Assembly (NCBI GenBank): GCA_045126515.1
Contig: JBGVOM010000103.1
Location: forward strand, 25,355-89,354
Reading direction: 5' to 3'
Origin: RUG11237 sp045126515
GTDB lineage: Bacteria; Bacillota; Clostridia; Lachnospirales; Lachnospiraceae
DNA length: 64,000 nt
The position numbers and the translations under genes were made by a program. Below are positions 32,832 to 43,290 of this stretch, in pieces. Under the pieces are notes generated by a model. The model saw only the letters and a program-made list of their open reading frames with translations. It did no database searches and was not told the DNA's origin. Each line of letters opens with the position of its first letter. The stretch's first letter is position 1.

Positions 32832-35800
32832 ATGGAGAAAAAACAAAAAAGAAGAAAAAAATTTCCCAAAAAGATAATCGCAGCCTCTTTGCTGGCAATT
32901 GTTTTAATTATTAACTTTGTGTATTCCTCAATCCAGAACGTGGAGGCAAAGGGTATGTTTGCCTCCGTGGAAGCAAAAGCAAAGGATGCATCTGAGGGAA
33001 AAGATACAATCAAACTGTTAGAGATATTGCCGGACGGTGAGAGTCTGGGTATGCTTGGCATGCTGATTAAGGGAAAAGAACCTTTTCAGGAGATAATAAA
33101 GGATTATTCAGATGAGCAGATTGAAGAATTTGCAAAAATGCTGAGCAAGTATGGAATTGTTAATATGGATTCCACTACCAGCGCCGTATATCCATTGACT
33201 TATTATAAGCCGGGAGAGCAGTCAACTCTTGTAAAAACGGTACCGGAACTGACAGATGAAGAAGTAGGCTATGGACTTGGTGAACAGAATCTGGTAACCG
33301 GATATTTTCAGGAAGTCAGTGCCAAAGAGTTAGAAAAGGAAAAGGTGTATTATCAGGAGATTATCGTGACAGCAACACCAATTCCTACAGAAACACCGAC
33401 ACCTACAGCAGAATTAACAGGAACCCCGGCACCATCTCCAACAGAAGGTGGAGAAGCAACAGCAACGCCGGTTCCACCAAATAATACTGGGGAAACAGCA
33501 ACGCCGACACCAGAGGAAACAGCAACGCCGGAACCAACAGCGCAGGGTGAGGTTACTGTGGAAGCAACAGCAACGCCGGAGCCAACAGCACAGGCTGAGG
33601 TTACTGCGGAAGCAACAGCAACACCGGAACCGGAAACAGCAGAGCCAACAGAAGCAGAAACAGTTTCCTTGCATAAAAATGTTAGAAACACCGTTTTTGT
33701 TGCACAGGCAGAGATAAAAGCTGATGAACAAAAAAATGCAGGTTCAGTAGGGCTGGCAGAAGGTACGGAAGCCACAGCAACACCAGAACCGATACAGGGA
33801 CCTACGGTGATACCAACAGAAGGCCTTACAGAAACTGTTACTCCTTTATCAGAGGTTTACTTTGAGGAAAACGGGAAAAAGGTTTTTTTAAAGTATAACG
33901 AAGAAGGCTTCAATAACAGTACAGAAGAAGGAAGATTTTTCCGATTTGTGTCAGAAGAAGAATACAACAAACTTCCGGTAGAAGAATTAGACAGTCTGTA
34001 CAAAGGTGTGGGTTATGAGTTTGTATTTAATTCTAAGGCAGAAATCAGAAACAATGATTTATTCAAAAAGTATGTTCTTGGAATTACAGATGAAACACAG
34101 TTACAGAATGTAGAGATTGAATTGGATACCTATTCGGTAGATGTTTTACCTGAATGTGTCAATTTATGTGATTATGATTTAGTATATATGGCACAGCCAA
34201 TTTTTTATACGAGAACATTGGAAGGTGAAAGCAAACAGATATACGAGTGGGAATATGCGAATCCGGATATAAGCGAAGAAGACAAGCAGACAAAATTCTC
34301 ACCATGGATTACTGTGGCGGAAACCCAGAATGCCAACATGGACGCAGTTGCAAAAAGGATTGCAGCAGCTACCATTAATAGTACAGACCCACTAAAATTA
34401 GTAGTAGACGCTTCCATTATGGAAGAATATGATCGGGCGTTTACTCTATATACAGTAAATGCGGCTAAATTAACAACAGGCACAGTAACAGAAGGACTGG
34501 CTTCCATAGCGGCGAATGCAGAAGCAAATGCAGAAATTATCAAAAATAATGGGATTTATAAAGCTTTGCTTATGTTAGCTCAGGATGACTTTGCAACTAC
34601 GATTAAAAACGTATGCACAGTAGAAAACCAGATTTATGTAGTAGATGATGAATTGTGGAATGCGGATGGCTTGACAGACGAACTGTATGGGAATATTTCC
34701 GATGAAACTTCAATCTTCCAAACATCAAAAGGTCACTATGTAAATGACAATATTTATTTTTACAAGCATATTAAGACAGATTACAGCAAAGCACTTTGTG
34801 ATACAGAGGCTGTGTCTATGCTGAATGGTGATTTTAGAAGTACTTTTAAAAAGAGTATTCTGGCAACACGTTTTTCTGATGTGGTAAATGCTATTGATCA
34901 CGAAAATGAGACAAATGCCTACTTTGAAAGTAGCAGAGAACAGATGAATGCCGATGAAATATCATCAGATATGGTATTGCAGTATCTGTTAAATTATACA
35001 GGAGAAGCAGTAGAAATTAAGAAAAATCATATTTCTGTGTTGGAAATTGAACCGTGTGCGGATTTTTCCTATGATTACGGAAAAAATGGTAAAATGACTG
35101 ATAAGCAAAAGGAATTCATTGAAAAATGGATGAATGATTTTGCACATACTGCTGAGGAAAAAGCGCAAGGAAAGGCTACAAAAACTTTTGATGACGTGGA
35201 ATTCACCTGTATGTCCATGCAGGAATTTATCGGTAAAAACGAAGATTTGAATGCTACTTACGATATGATTTATATTGGAAGTAATATTGGAAAGTTTAAG
35301 AATTCTGATGGTGTGCGTGAATTTAATGATGAGTCTATGACTGGTCTGGTGTATACTCATATCGGGGATACCACAGGGCGAGAAGCAGAGAAAAGTTCCG
35401 GATTTGGTCTTTTAGATAGAGATTATACATCTGCGGATAGAAATGCATTTAAGGGTGAGTCTACTGTGGTGCGAACGACAGGAAATGATTTGACTACCTA
35501 TAAGAAAAGGGATTTACTGAACTTTTTGGCATCAGGTTATCCGGTGATTGTGGCAGAAAATCTGTTTACATACGAAGCAGAAGGAACAACCAGAAAGCCT
35601 GCAGGTATTAATTCTGTGAATACAGAGCAAGGTGGAGTTAGCGATACTTCAGATACGAGAATCGTTTATGTAAGAAAACCTAATGATTGGAAAGATTGGG
35701 ATAAGTTATATGCCCATATGTATCAAAAAAATGGGGACAGTAAAACAAGCTGGCCTGGGAAAACATTGAACTATTTGGAAGAATCAGGTAAATACTATGT

Positions 35801-38546
35801 ATATACAGTGAATGTTCCAAAAAAATATGACAGTATTATTATTAACAGAAATAGAAATGGTGAAGATAAAAATAAGGCAACCCTAGGGAATAAGGATATC
35901 TATACATTAACCTTGAACTCTTATGGTGATGTGAGTGTAGCAGAAGGGGCACCGTCAAGTTTAGGGGGTGATAGTGTAACAGTAGATAACTCTACCTACC
36001 TTTACCAGCTGTTAAAAATTGCTACTGCAAATAGTCGGAGTAAAGACAGCATTTTAAACAATGTAACACGTACCACATTAAATTCAGATAGTATTATTAA
36101 TACACTTACCTTTGACTGGGATGACAGAATTTTTCCAAACCTATTAACGGATGGAATGACTGATACGGAAGCCCATGTGACCTCGCCGACTTACTTAAAT
36201 GAAACAAAGGTATATTTGAATTTAACAAAACGTCCAAATATATATAATTATACCGAAGATTCTTCTAAAACAGGTAATCCGATTAAGGAAGATAGTATTA
36301 ACTACTTAAAAGCAGATTCTAATGGAAGATATCATTTAGAGTATGAATTTTCAATTTCTACCTTGGCGGGTACGTTAAGTACCAGTGATTATGACTGCCA
36401 GCTTTTTGTGGATGCTAACTTTGATGGTAAGTTCTCAGCTAATTCAGAAATGCTGGATTCCGTTGTAATTAAAGAAGCAGCTACAGGACAAGTGGTAACA
36501 AAGGCTGAGGGAGAGAGTGTATATCATTTGAAAGAAAATACGGCGTATACCCTTTCAAGAAAATTGCCAAAGAGTTTTGACGGTTGTATCAACTGGAAAC
36601 TACAGGTGACTCAGAATGGAAATGATAAGATTCTGGCAGCAGAGACAGGTTATTGTGCAATTCCTGTTACACCGAAAAAACAAAATGGTACGGTTGACAG
36701 AGACAGCACAAAACAGAAAATCAAGATATTACAGATTACAAGTGGTGACGAAACAAAGGAATATGATAAACGACAGACCTATAAAGGTACCCATGTAAAT
36801 ATGCAGTATCAAAAAGAGCATGGTAGCGGCGCATGGCATGAACTGTTATCTAATATTCCGGACTTTGAACTGGAGATTACTACAATCTCAGCCGCAGGAA
36901 GCGATGGATTTGCAGACCGTTGTCTGGCATACGATAATACACATTCCAATGACAAAGGCGGTTATGCACTTCATGCCGGAGCGAATGGAGAAACAAATGT
37001 AGATGGTTCAGGCTACGATATGTTAGTAGTCGGATTTATCGATGTATTTTCAGACGTAGATAGTGGTCAAAGTGCCAGAGCGATAGCTATGGCGGAAGCA
37101 ATCAATAAATTTGGCGAAAGTGGTAGAAGTATTTTGTTTACGCATGATACCACAGCATGGACGGGTAACTATTTACATATTGGTGATGGCAGCACTGATG
37201 AAAAGAGTAACTCATCATACTTAACTGTAGCAATCAGAAATCTTTGTGGAAATGATCAGTATGGTTTGGTAACTCGTACGACGGAAAATGTTGATATGAG
37301 CAATTACAAGAAATATATCAGCCAGTTCTTTAAAAATTCAAACGGAACAGCCACAAAGGCAAGTGCAACAGGAGAATCTTATTCCATGAGTAATGCATCA
37401 GCATGGGCAGAACTCTTGAGCTTAGGTAAAGATATGGCATTTAAACCGAATACGAATCAGACAGAAGTAGTAGGTGAAACGCAGGGCGGTACTTACACAA
37501 ACTTAAGAAACCGCAATGTGGAATGGTCTAATGGTTCTGCGGTGGATAAGTATGTTCAGTATACGGACGGTTTAATACACAAAGGAGCAAAGAATTCATC
37601 ATTGTTTGCTAAGAAGGATGATTCAGAGCAATTTGAAATTGGTAAAATAAATGAAGGTGCGATTACAGAGTATCCGTATATTTTGCCGGAAAGCTTTGAC
37701 GTTAATGCGACCCATGCGCAGTATTGGACGGTTGATATTGAGTCTGATAACAATGGTGATAACGAAAGTGATTTAGTAGTATGGTATTGTATTAATAAGC
37801 GTACGAAGAAGGCGACAATTCCTGATGAGGACGGTGAGTTGCCAGAGGATGATTTTTATAAGGATAATCCGAATGATGTTCGTAACAATTATTACATTTA
37901 CAATAAAGGTAATATTACTTACTCCGGTGCAGGGCATTCACCGATTTCAAATGAAAATGAAATCAAACTGTTTATTAATACGATGATTGCAGCTTATAAT
38001 GCACAGATAAAAGTTCCGGAAATCAGTATTGTGGAAAGCGGAGAGCCAGAAGCACCGGATGTTGAAAATATTATCATACCTTACGATACTTCAGTAAACA
38101 GTGCTGATGTGGATTTCGTAGATTTCGGAACCGGTACGGATGGAACAGACGGTCAGATGAAAATATACTTTAATGTATATGATGGTAATCTGACAGCAAG
38201 AGAAAAAAATATCAAGATTGACAGTATTTTTATTACTGATTCCTCAGGTACCGAGAACTTTGAAGATGCAAATGGAACTATATTAAAGGGAAGAAAATAC
38301 ACAGCAGGCAGTCAAATGAAGATATATGATGCTACCAATGGGCAGGAAGCCGGCTATGAAAAGCTGATAAGTGGACGTACATATTATGTGCTGGCACCAA
38401 TTGGCGACATATTTAAAACAGACCAGTCCATACAGCTGCATGTACAGATGCACACAGAAATCGGTTCCGGTACTAATTTACAGAAAACACCGAATGCCAG
38501 TGATTCTGTTACCATTAGCAGGGCTGAGATATTTGACTTAGATTAA
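32832..38546 (+). CDS. Giant pilus-locus surface protein (DUF5057-like) with starch-binding-like module
   Basis: A 1904-residue secreted protein. A basic start and hydrophobic stretch (about 14-30, with VEAKG after it) form a signal peptide or anchor. Residues about 178-333 are a low-complexity stalk rich in ATPEPTA-type units. The remaining 1550 residues are globular, and the wording (VLEIEPCADFSYDYG and SGYDMLVVGFIDVFSD) is like DUF5057 proteins found in clostridial pilus loci. Residues about 940-1033 match the CBM26 starch-binding pattern: VYVRKPNDWKDWDKLYAHMY, then SWPGKTL and a closing SIIINRN. There is no LPXTG motif. The gene directly follows the minor pilins and ends at a terminator, so it is the last gene of the pilus operon. 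It is likely an adhesin carried by or working with the pilus. Confidence 0.7.
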   Translation: MEKKQKRRKKFPKKIIAASLLAIVLIINFVYSSIQNVEAKGMFASVEAKAKDASEGKDTIKLLEILPDGESLGMLGMLIKGKEPFQEIIKDYSDEQIEEFAKMLSKYGIVNMDSTTSAVYPLTYYKPGEQSTLVKTVPELTDEEVGYGLGEQNLVTGYFQEVSAKELEKEKVYYQEIIVTATPIPTETPTPTAELTGTPAPSPTEGGEATATPVPPNNTGETATPTPEETATPEPTAQGEVTVEATATPEPTAQAEVTAEATATPEPETAEPTEAETVSLHKNVRNTVFVAQAEIKADEQKNAGSVGLAEGTEATATPEPIQGPTVIPTEGLTETVTPLSEVYFEENGKKVFLKYNEEGFNNSTEEGRFFRFVSEEEYNKLPVEELDSLYKGVGYEFVFNSKAEIRNNDLFKKYVLGITDETQLQNVEIELDTYSVDVLPECVNLCDYDLVYMAQPIFYTRTLEGESKQIYEWEYANPDISEEDKQTKFSPWITVAETQNANMDAVAKRIAAATINSTDPLKLVVDASIMEEYDRAFTLYTVNAAKLTTGTVTEGLASIAANAEANAEIIKNNGIYKALLMLAQDDFATTIKNVCTVENQIYVVDDELWNADGLTDELYGNISDETSIFQTSKGHYVNDNIYFYKHIKTDYSKALCDTEAVSMLNGDFRSTFKKSILATRFSDVVNAIDHENETNAYFESSREQMNADEISSDMVLQYLLNYTGEAVEIKKNHISVLEIEPCADFSYDYGKNGKMTDKQKEFIEKWMNDFAHTAEEKAQGKATKTFDDVEFTCMSMQEFIGKNEDLNATYDMIYIGSNIGKFKNSDGVREFNDESMTGLVYTHIGDTTGREAEKSSGFGLLDRDYTSADRNAFKGESTVVRTTGNDLTTYKKRDLLNFLASGYPVIVAENLFTYEAEGTTRKPAGINSVNTEQGGVSDTSDTRIVYVRKPNDWKDWDKLYAHMYQKNGDSKTSWPGKTLNYLEESGKYYVYTVNVPKKYDSIIINRNRNGEDKNKATLGNKDIYTLTLNSYGDVSVAEGAPSSLGGDSVTVDNSTYLYQLLKIATANSRSKDSILNNVTRTTLNSDSIINTLTFDWDDRIFPNLLTDGMTDTEAHVTSPTYLNETKVYLNLTKRPNIYNYTEDSSKTGNPIKEDSINYLKADSNGRYHLEYEFSISTLAGTLSTSDYDCQLFVDANFDGKFSANSEMLDSVVIKEAATGQVVTKAEGESVYHLKENTAYTLSRKLPKSFDGCINWKLQVTQNGNDKILAAETGYCAIPVTPKKQNGTVDRDSTKQKIKILQITSGDETKEYDKRQTYKGTHVNMQYQKEHGSGAWHELLSNIPDFELEITTISAAGSDGFADRCLAYDNTHSNDKGGYALHAGANGETNVDGSGYDMLVVGFIDVFSDVDSGQSARAIAMAEAINKFGESGRSILFTHDTTAWTGNYLHIGDGSTDEKSNSSYLTVAIRNLCGNDQYGLVTRTTENVDMSNYKKYISQFFKNSNGTATKASATGESYSMSNASAWAELLSLGKDMAFKPNTNQTEVVGETQGGTYTNLRNRNVEWSNGSAVDKYVQYTDGLIHKGAKNSSLFAKKDDSEQFEIGKINEGAITEYPYILPESFDVNATHAQYWTVDIESDNNGDNESDLVVWYCINKRTKKATIPDEDGELPEDDFYKDNPNDVRNNYYIYNKGNITYSGAGHSPISNENEIKLFINTMIAAYNAQIKVPEISIVESGEPEAPDVENIIIPYDTSVNSADVDFVDFGTGTDGTDGQMKIYFNVYDGNLTAREKNIKIDSIFITDSSGTENFEDANGTILKGRKYTAGSQMKIYDATNGQEAGYEKLISGRTYYVLAPIGDIFKTDQSIQLHVQMHTEIGSGTNLQKTPNASDSVTISRAEIFDLD
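33367..33660 (+). repeat. Proline-threonine stalk repeats inside the giant surface protein
   Basis: DNA-level repeats such as GCAACAGCAACGCCGGA recur several times, encoding (V/A)EATATPEPTAQ units. Such tracts change length readily. Long open frames on the opposite strand here are shadows of the repeat. Confidence 0.75.
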
Positions 38547-38555
38547 GTTCATAGT

Positions 38556-38587
38556 AAAAATGGCATGCTTTTAAGTGTGCCATTTTT
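38556..38587 (+). terminator. Terminator at the end of the pilus operon
   Basis: AAAAATGGCA pairs with TGCCATTTTT around a short loop, and works in either direction. It lies 10 bases after the giant gene's stop codon. Confidence 0.75.
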
Positions 38588-38631
38588 CCAAAATAAAATG
38601 AAACACCAAAAAATAAAAAGGGAGGATTTTC

Positions 38632-41600
38632 ATGAACAGGAAAATGAAAAAAGTTATGGCTTTTATATTAAGCCTGGCGTTGGTATGTTCAAGCTTTTTA
38701 GAGTTTGTGGTACCGGCGAAAGCGGCAGAAACCGGATTTGCGGAAAATGCGGTTATTGTTTCTGATACGGCACCGGAATACTGCTGGAATGAAACAACAG
38801 TGAATTTGTCAGTGGTAGTATTAAATGGAACAGCCATTACCTGGTCCGCAGACAGAACAGATGGTATTACCATTACAGAAGGTGATGAGACCGATGACAT
38901 AGCAGGAAAAGCAAAACATCTTGCGGTAGCCATTGACAGTACGGCAAGTGGCAGTTATAAGATTACAGCCAATGCAGGAAATGATTCTAGAACAATTACT
39001 TTAAATGTATACAATTCTTTGAGCGATATTCAGGGAGCCGTTGTTACGGACTTTTTAAATCAGTATACAGATAAGTCTTTTGAAGTAAAGGTAGTAGTTA
39101 ATCCAAAATATGCAGAAGAATTTCAATGGGCAAGTGCAGATGATACAAAGGTTGAAATCAAACCATTAGAAGAAAAAACAGATACAACAACTTATCCAGG
39201 CAGTGTAGTTAAGTATGCCCAGGTGAATATCAAAAGTGAAAAACCTGAAGATGGTATCTGTGACATTACAGCTACTGCAAACAGTATTGTAAAGAGTCAG
39301 ATGCTTATGATTCGTAAGTCTGCTACCAATATGAAGGATTTAGCTGTAACAGCAACCTCTTATCAGGAAAAAGATCCTAATTTTGATTTGGGCACATATA
39401 ATCATATGAGTTCTGATACTGTTTATGTAGATATGGGAGAAACTATTACAATAAGTGCAGTAGTGGAAGGAACTCTTGTAAATCCGGAAAAAGAAGCAGG
39501 AGCTGCATTATCAGCATTAGATATTGATGATTTACCGGCGATTAGTTCTAGCAACCAAAAAGAAGAGGATGAAAATTCATCTACAAAAGAGGGAAATATT
39601 AGCATTTTAGGTGGAACGATGAAAAAAATAAGCGATACTTCCTATAGTGTGGAATGGCCTATTTCAGGTGTAAAAGCAACTGAGATTAATGAACCACTTC
39701 AATTAACTGTATTTACTGCTTCAGGTAAGGTTGCTATCAATAAAAAGTTAGTCGTATTAGCTCCAGCACAGAATACCATTTATACTGTGACAGAAAAAGA
39801 TGAAAATGGAGAGAATGTAACAAGAACTGTAGAAGAAGATAAAACTCAAGTAGGCTTATGTAAAAAAGGCAATTTAGCCGGATTTAATATAAAGGATTAC
39901 AATGTAATTTATAAATTAGATAATAAGAATGTTCTGACAAAAGTTACAAATAATATTGCATGGCAGGGAGAACATATGATTGCTGGTGATACTATTGAAT
40001 TATCTGCAATTTTCCGTTCTAGATTTGATTTAAAGAAGAAATATATTTGTAATTCCACGGATACACCGGTTTGGAAATCTGCAGATGAAACGATAGCTAC
40101 AGTAACACAAGATGGTGTAGTAAAGGCTGTAAAAGGTGGAAATACAACAATTTACTGTTACGCAGCTCCAACAAAAACCTCTCCGAGAAGTGAGATTTTT
40201 GCAACATATAATATTTATGTTACAGATTTAACCTTGGCAGACAATATTAATATTACAAAATCTGTAAAGGTTGGAGAGAAAGAAGAACAGCAGGTAATTG
40301 CGGAAGATACGATTTATACATATGAAAAGAATATTCAGTATGCGGCACAGTTAGTAGATGGTGATAAGACGGCAAATGAAAAAGTAACTTGGGCTAGTAC
40401 AGACGAGGGAGTGTTTACGGTAGATAAATATTCCGGTATAGTAAATCCGGTAGCAGCAGGAACTGCAAATTTAATTGCTACTTCCGTTAACAGTGGTTTA
40501 CAGGCGTTTATTCCGATTAAGGTTATTGCAGCAGTAGAAACAGTTAAGATTGTGGAAGAAAAGGCTACAACAAATTATGTGCAGGGACATATTTATGGTT
40601 TGTCCACAGACATTAATGAAGGTGCTGACCCGAATGAGGAATTGACTTGGACAGTAGAAAATACAGATGAAAACGATCCGGTTGTGGTATTTATTGATCC
40701 GAATGACTCGGAAAAGAAAGAACTGACCAGCTTCGTAGGAAGATATGTTAATGTCCTGATTAAGAAGCGTGGTAGTGCTACCGTTACTGTAAAAGGTGCT
40801 TATAACGTATCTGCAATTGATAATCTAATTGTAACCGGCGTTGCAGCACGTACCGCTGTATATACTCATATTCTTTATAACAATAGTGAGTGTGAAGGAC
40901 AGGAATTGACGGTAAATAAAGGAACAAACGTAGATTTGATGGCAAGTCTTAAGGACGAAACTAAGTTTGACTCTACAGATGATTTCCAGTGGAACATTAT
41001 TCAAAAGGGAGAGGTTGTAAAAACTACAAATGATTCTTTGGTGAACGCAAAGAACTTAACTTTACAACCGTTAACAAAGGGAGATGTAACGATAGAGTTA
41101 AGAAATCTCCAGACAAATAAGCTTTTAACAGTTACCCTTCATGTTAAGGTACCGGCAACTGATATTTCTTTGAAAGAAAGTCAGGAAAATGAAATTATGC
41201 TTGTGCCGGGTGAAGTAGGTGAAACAGGTGTAACATATCAGTTAAAGCCAATTTTGACACCGGAAGATACTTCCGATACAGTTATTTATGAAAGTTCCAA
41301 TCCGAGCATCGTAAAAGTAGATGAAAATGGTTTACTTACTGCAGTGAAATCTTCGGAAACACCGGTAACAATCACTGCAAAGATTAACGATACTTTAAAA
41401 GCTACCTGTCAGGCAAGAGTGGCAATTCCAGTAAAAGAATTAAAGGCAGAAGACGCCGATGGAAACACTCTTGAGAATAACGGAGTTATCAGAGTTTATA
41501 AAGGGGAAACTGCAGAAGTTAAATTAAATTGTGGCAACGCAACAGAATATATTGACTGGACTTCTGCAAATGAAAGAGTTGCATCTGTCAAGCCAAGTGA

Positions 41601-42942
41601 TGATAAATATACTTGTACAATCAATGGTAATGTGGCAGGACAGACTATATTAACAGCAGCATCTTCTGTTTCTAAAAAAACAATGCGGTTTACTATAAAG
41701 GTGGTAAATAGAATTACCAGTATGGTATTAGGTGGTTCAAATACTATTGCGCTAAATGCTACAAATGGCTATGTTAGTGTAACACTTCCGGCAAATAGTG
41801 ATGATGTTATCTGGTCAGTAGATAACTCAGAAATAGTAGATTTAACACCTATGAGAAACCAAAATACAGCAAGAGTAAATCTGACACCGAAAAAGGTTGG
41901 AAAAGCAGTAATTACAGCAATGTCAGCAGATGGTGCGTGTGTTGCATCAAAAGAAATTGAAGTTACAGCGTTAAATTTAAGCGCTATTAAAATAGTACCA
42001 ATAGAAGCTGTAACATATGATGGAACAGAGCAAAAACCAAAATTGACGGTAACATTAGGTAATGCAACGTTGGTTGAAGGTGAAGATTATATTGTAACTT
42101 ACAGTAATAACATTTCTGTGGGAACAGCAAAGATAATATTGAGTGAAGGAAGTAGCGGAAACTACGTTGGAACTAAAACATTTACCTTTAAAATTACACA
42201 AAGAGATATTAATAATGTCCAGGCAACAAAAATTAATGATGTGCCATACACTGCAGCTAAGGTTACTCCGGCAGTAACAATTACTGATTTAGGAAAGACT
42301 TTAGTAAAGGATACTGATTATACGGCAACTTATGTAAACAATGTCAATGCCGGTACAGCAACAGTAACAATTAGAGGAAAAGGTAACTATAGTGGTACAA
42401 AAACTATAACCTTTAATATTGTTCCACAAAATATATCCAAGGTAAAGGTTACTAAGATTGCAGACCAGAAATATACAGGTAAGGCTATTCTTCCAGCGTT
42501 AACGGTGACGAATGGAACCACCAAAATGTCTGCAAACAGAGATTACACAGTTACCTACAGTTCCAATAAGAATCCGGGAAAAGCTAAGGCAGTTATTAAG
42601 GGTACCGGAAATTATACAGGAAGTAAGACGGTATACTTCTATATAGCACCAGCCAAGGCTAAGTTAACTACCGCTACCAGCACTTCTGCAAAATCCATGA
42701 AATTGAAATGGAAGAAGGATAGCAAGGCAACCGGTTATGAAATTTACTATGCTACAAAGGCAAACTTTTCTAAGAGCAGTAGAAAAGTAGTTACAATTTC
42801 AAAAAATAAGACAACATCAAAAACAATGAAAAACTTAAAGAGCAACAAGACATATTATGTAAAGATTCGTTCCTACAAGAAAGTAGGTTCCAAAAAGATT
42901 TACGGTGACTGGAGCAATACATTAAGGGTAGCAGTCAAATAA
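38632..42942 (+). CDS. Giant secreted protein with Ig-like repeats and fibronectin III-like end
   Basis: A 1436-residue exported protein. The signal peptide (residues 1 to about 32, KKVMAFILSLALVCSSFLEF then VPAKAAE) is followed by a long series of Big2-like immunoglobulin folds, seen as repeated WxSAD/T...V...GxVxAVxxG pieces (for example VWKSADETIATVTQDGVVKA near residue 480). Residues about 1125-1340 hold three 75-residue repeats of the YDGTEQKP...DYTVTYSNN type (MBG-like). Residues 1341-1436 form a fibronectin III-like domain (SMKLKWKKDSKATGYEIYYA). No LPXTG, SLH or choline-binding anchor is seen. It lies after the operon terminator with its own GGGAGG ribosome site, and is probably a surface or matrix protein connected with the pilus locus. 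Confidence 0.8.
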   Translation: MNRKMKKVMAFILSLALVCSSFLEFVVPAKAAETGFAENAVIVSDTAPEYCWNETTVNLSVVVLNGTAITWSADRTDGITITEGDETDDIAGKAKHLAVAIDSTASGSYKITANAGNDSRTITLNVYNSLSDIQGAVVTDFLNQYTDKSFEVKVVVNPKYAEEFQWASADDTKVEIKPLEEKTDTTTYPGSVVKYAQVNIKSEKPEDGICDITATANSIVKSQMLMIRKSATNMKDLAVTATSYQEKDPNFDLGTYNHMSSDTVYVDMGETITISAVVEGTLVNPEKEAGAALSALDIDDLPAISSSNQKEEDENSSTKEGNISILGGTMKKISDTSYSVEWPISGVKATEINEPLQLTVFTASGKVAINKKLVVLAPAQNTIYTVTEKDENGENVTRTVEEDKTQVGLCKKGNLAGFNIKDYNVIYKLDNKNVLTKVTNNIAWQGEHMIAGDTIELSAIFRSRFDLKKKYICNSTDTPVWKSADETIATVTQDGVVKAVKGGNTTIYCYAAPTKTSPRSEIFATYNIYVTDLTLADNINITKSVKVGEKEEQQVIAEDTIYTYEKNIQYAAQLVDGDKTANEKVTWASTDEGVFTVDKYSGIVNPVAAGTANLIATSVNSGLQAFIPIKVIAAVETVKIVEEKATTNYVQGHIYGLSTDINEGADPNEELTWTVENTDENDPVVVFIDPNDSEKKELTSFVGRYVNVLIKKRGSATVTVKGAYNVSAIDNLIVTGVAARTAVYTHILYNNSECEGQELTVNKGTNVDLMASLKDETKFDSTDDFQWNIIQKGEVVKTTNDSLVNAKNLTLQPLTKGDVTIELRNLQTNKLLTVTLHVKVPATDISLKESQENEIMLVPGEVGETGVTYQLKPILTPEDTSDTVIYESSNPSIVKVDENGLLTAVKSSETPVTITAKINDTLKATCQARVAIPVKELKAEDADGNTLENNGVIRVYKGETAEVKLNCGNATEYIDWTSANERVASVKPSDDKYTCTINGNVAGQTILTAASSVSKKTMRFTIKVVNRITSMVLGGSNTIALNATNGYVSVTLPANSDDVIWSVDNSEIVDLTPMRNQNTARVNLTPKKVGKAVITAMSADGACVASKEIEVTALNLSAIKIVPIEAVTYDGTEQKPKLTVTLGNATLVEGEDYIVTYSNNISVGTAKIILSEGSSGNYVGTKTFTFKITQRDINNVQATKINDVPYTAAKVTPAVTITDLGKTLVKDTDYTATYVNNVNAGTATVTIRGKGNYSGTKTITFNIVPQNISKVKVTKIADQKYTGKAILPALTVTNGTTKMSANRDYTVTYSSNKNPGKAKAVIKGTGNYTGSKTVYFYIAPAKAKLTTATSTSAKSMKLKWKKDSKATGYEIYYATKANFSKSSRKVVTISKNKTTSKTMKNLKSNKTYYVKIRSYKKVGSKKIYGDWSNTLRVAVK

Positions 42943-42961
42943 TCTGTCAGAAATTACCTGA

Positions 42962-42988
42962 GTATGCTTTCGGAATTGACACATACTA
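42962..42988 (+). promoter_or_regulatory. Possible forespore (sigma-G-like) promoter of the SASP gene
   Basis: CATACTA (42982-42988) equals the -10 pattern of sigma-G promoters, with GTATG (42962-42966) as a candidate -35. The 15-base spacer is shorter than the usual 17-18, so confidence is low. Confidence 0.3.
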
Positions 42989-43062
42989 TGGATGTAACAA
43001 ACAACAACAAACAGTTATCAGCGGGAGCGCAGTCCTGCGGTAGCGGAATGGAGGAGTTTATT

Positions 43063-43269
43063 ATGTCTAGAAGTAACAGAGTTGAAGTTCCGGAAGCAAA
43101 GGGTGCATTGGATAAGTTTAAGTACGAAGTTGCCAACGAATTAGGTGTTCCACTTACCGATGGGTACAACGGAAACTTAACTTCTAAGCAGAATGGTTCT
43201 GTCGGAGGTTACATGGTAAAAAAAATGATTGAAGCCCAGGAACGTCAGATGGCGGGAAAAGAACAGTAA
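43063..43269 (+). CDS. Small acid-soluble spore protein, alpha/beta type
   Basis: A 68-residue DNA-binding spore protein from ATG 43063, chosen because ATGGAGGAG lies just before it; the open frame reaches back to 42964 but without a ribosome site. The sequence has the family blocks VPEAKGALDKFKYEVANELG (with the GPR protease-type site near the E-A pair) and the glycine-rich second helix GNLTSKQNGSVGGYMVKKMI. These proteins coat spore DNA and protect it from UV and heat, so the organism probably carries sporulation genes. Confidence 0.93.
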   Translation: MSRSNRVEVPEAKGALDKFKYEVANELGVPLTDGYNGNLTSKQNGSVGGYMVKKMIEAQERQMAGKEQ

Positions 43270-43290
43270 TCGACAGAATAGTTACAAAGT

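Noticed and set aside
33353..33775. Long minus-strand open frame rich in Val, Ala and Ser
   Set aside because: It mirrors the ATPEPTA repeat of the plus-strand giant gene and has no start signal or conserved motifs.
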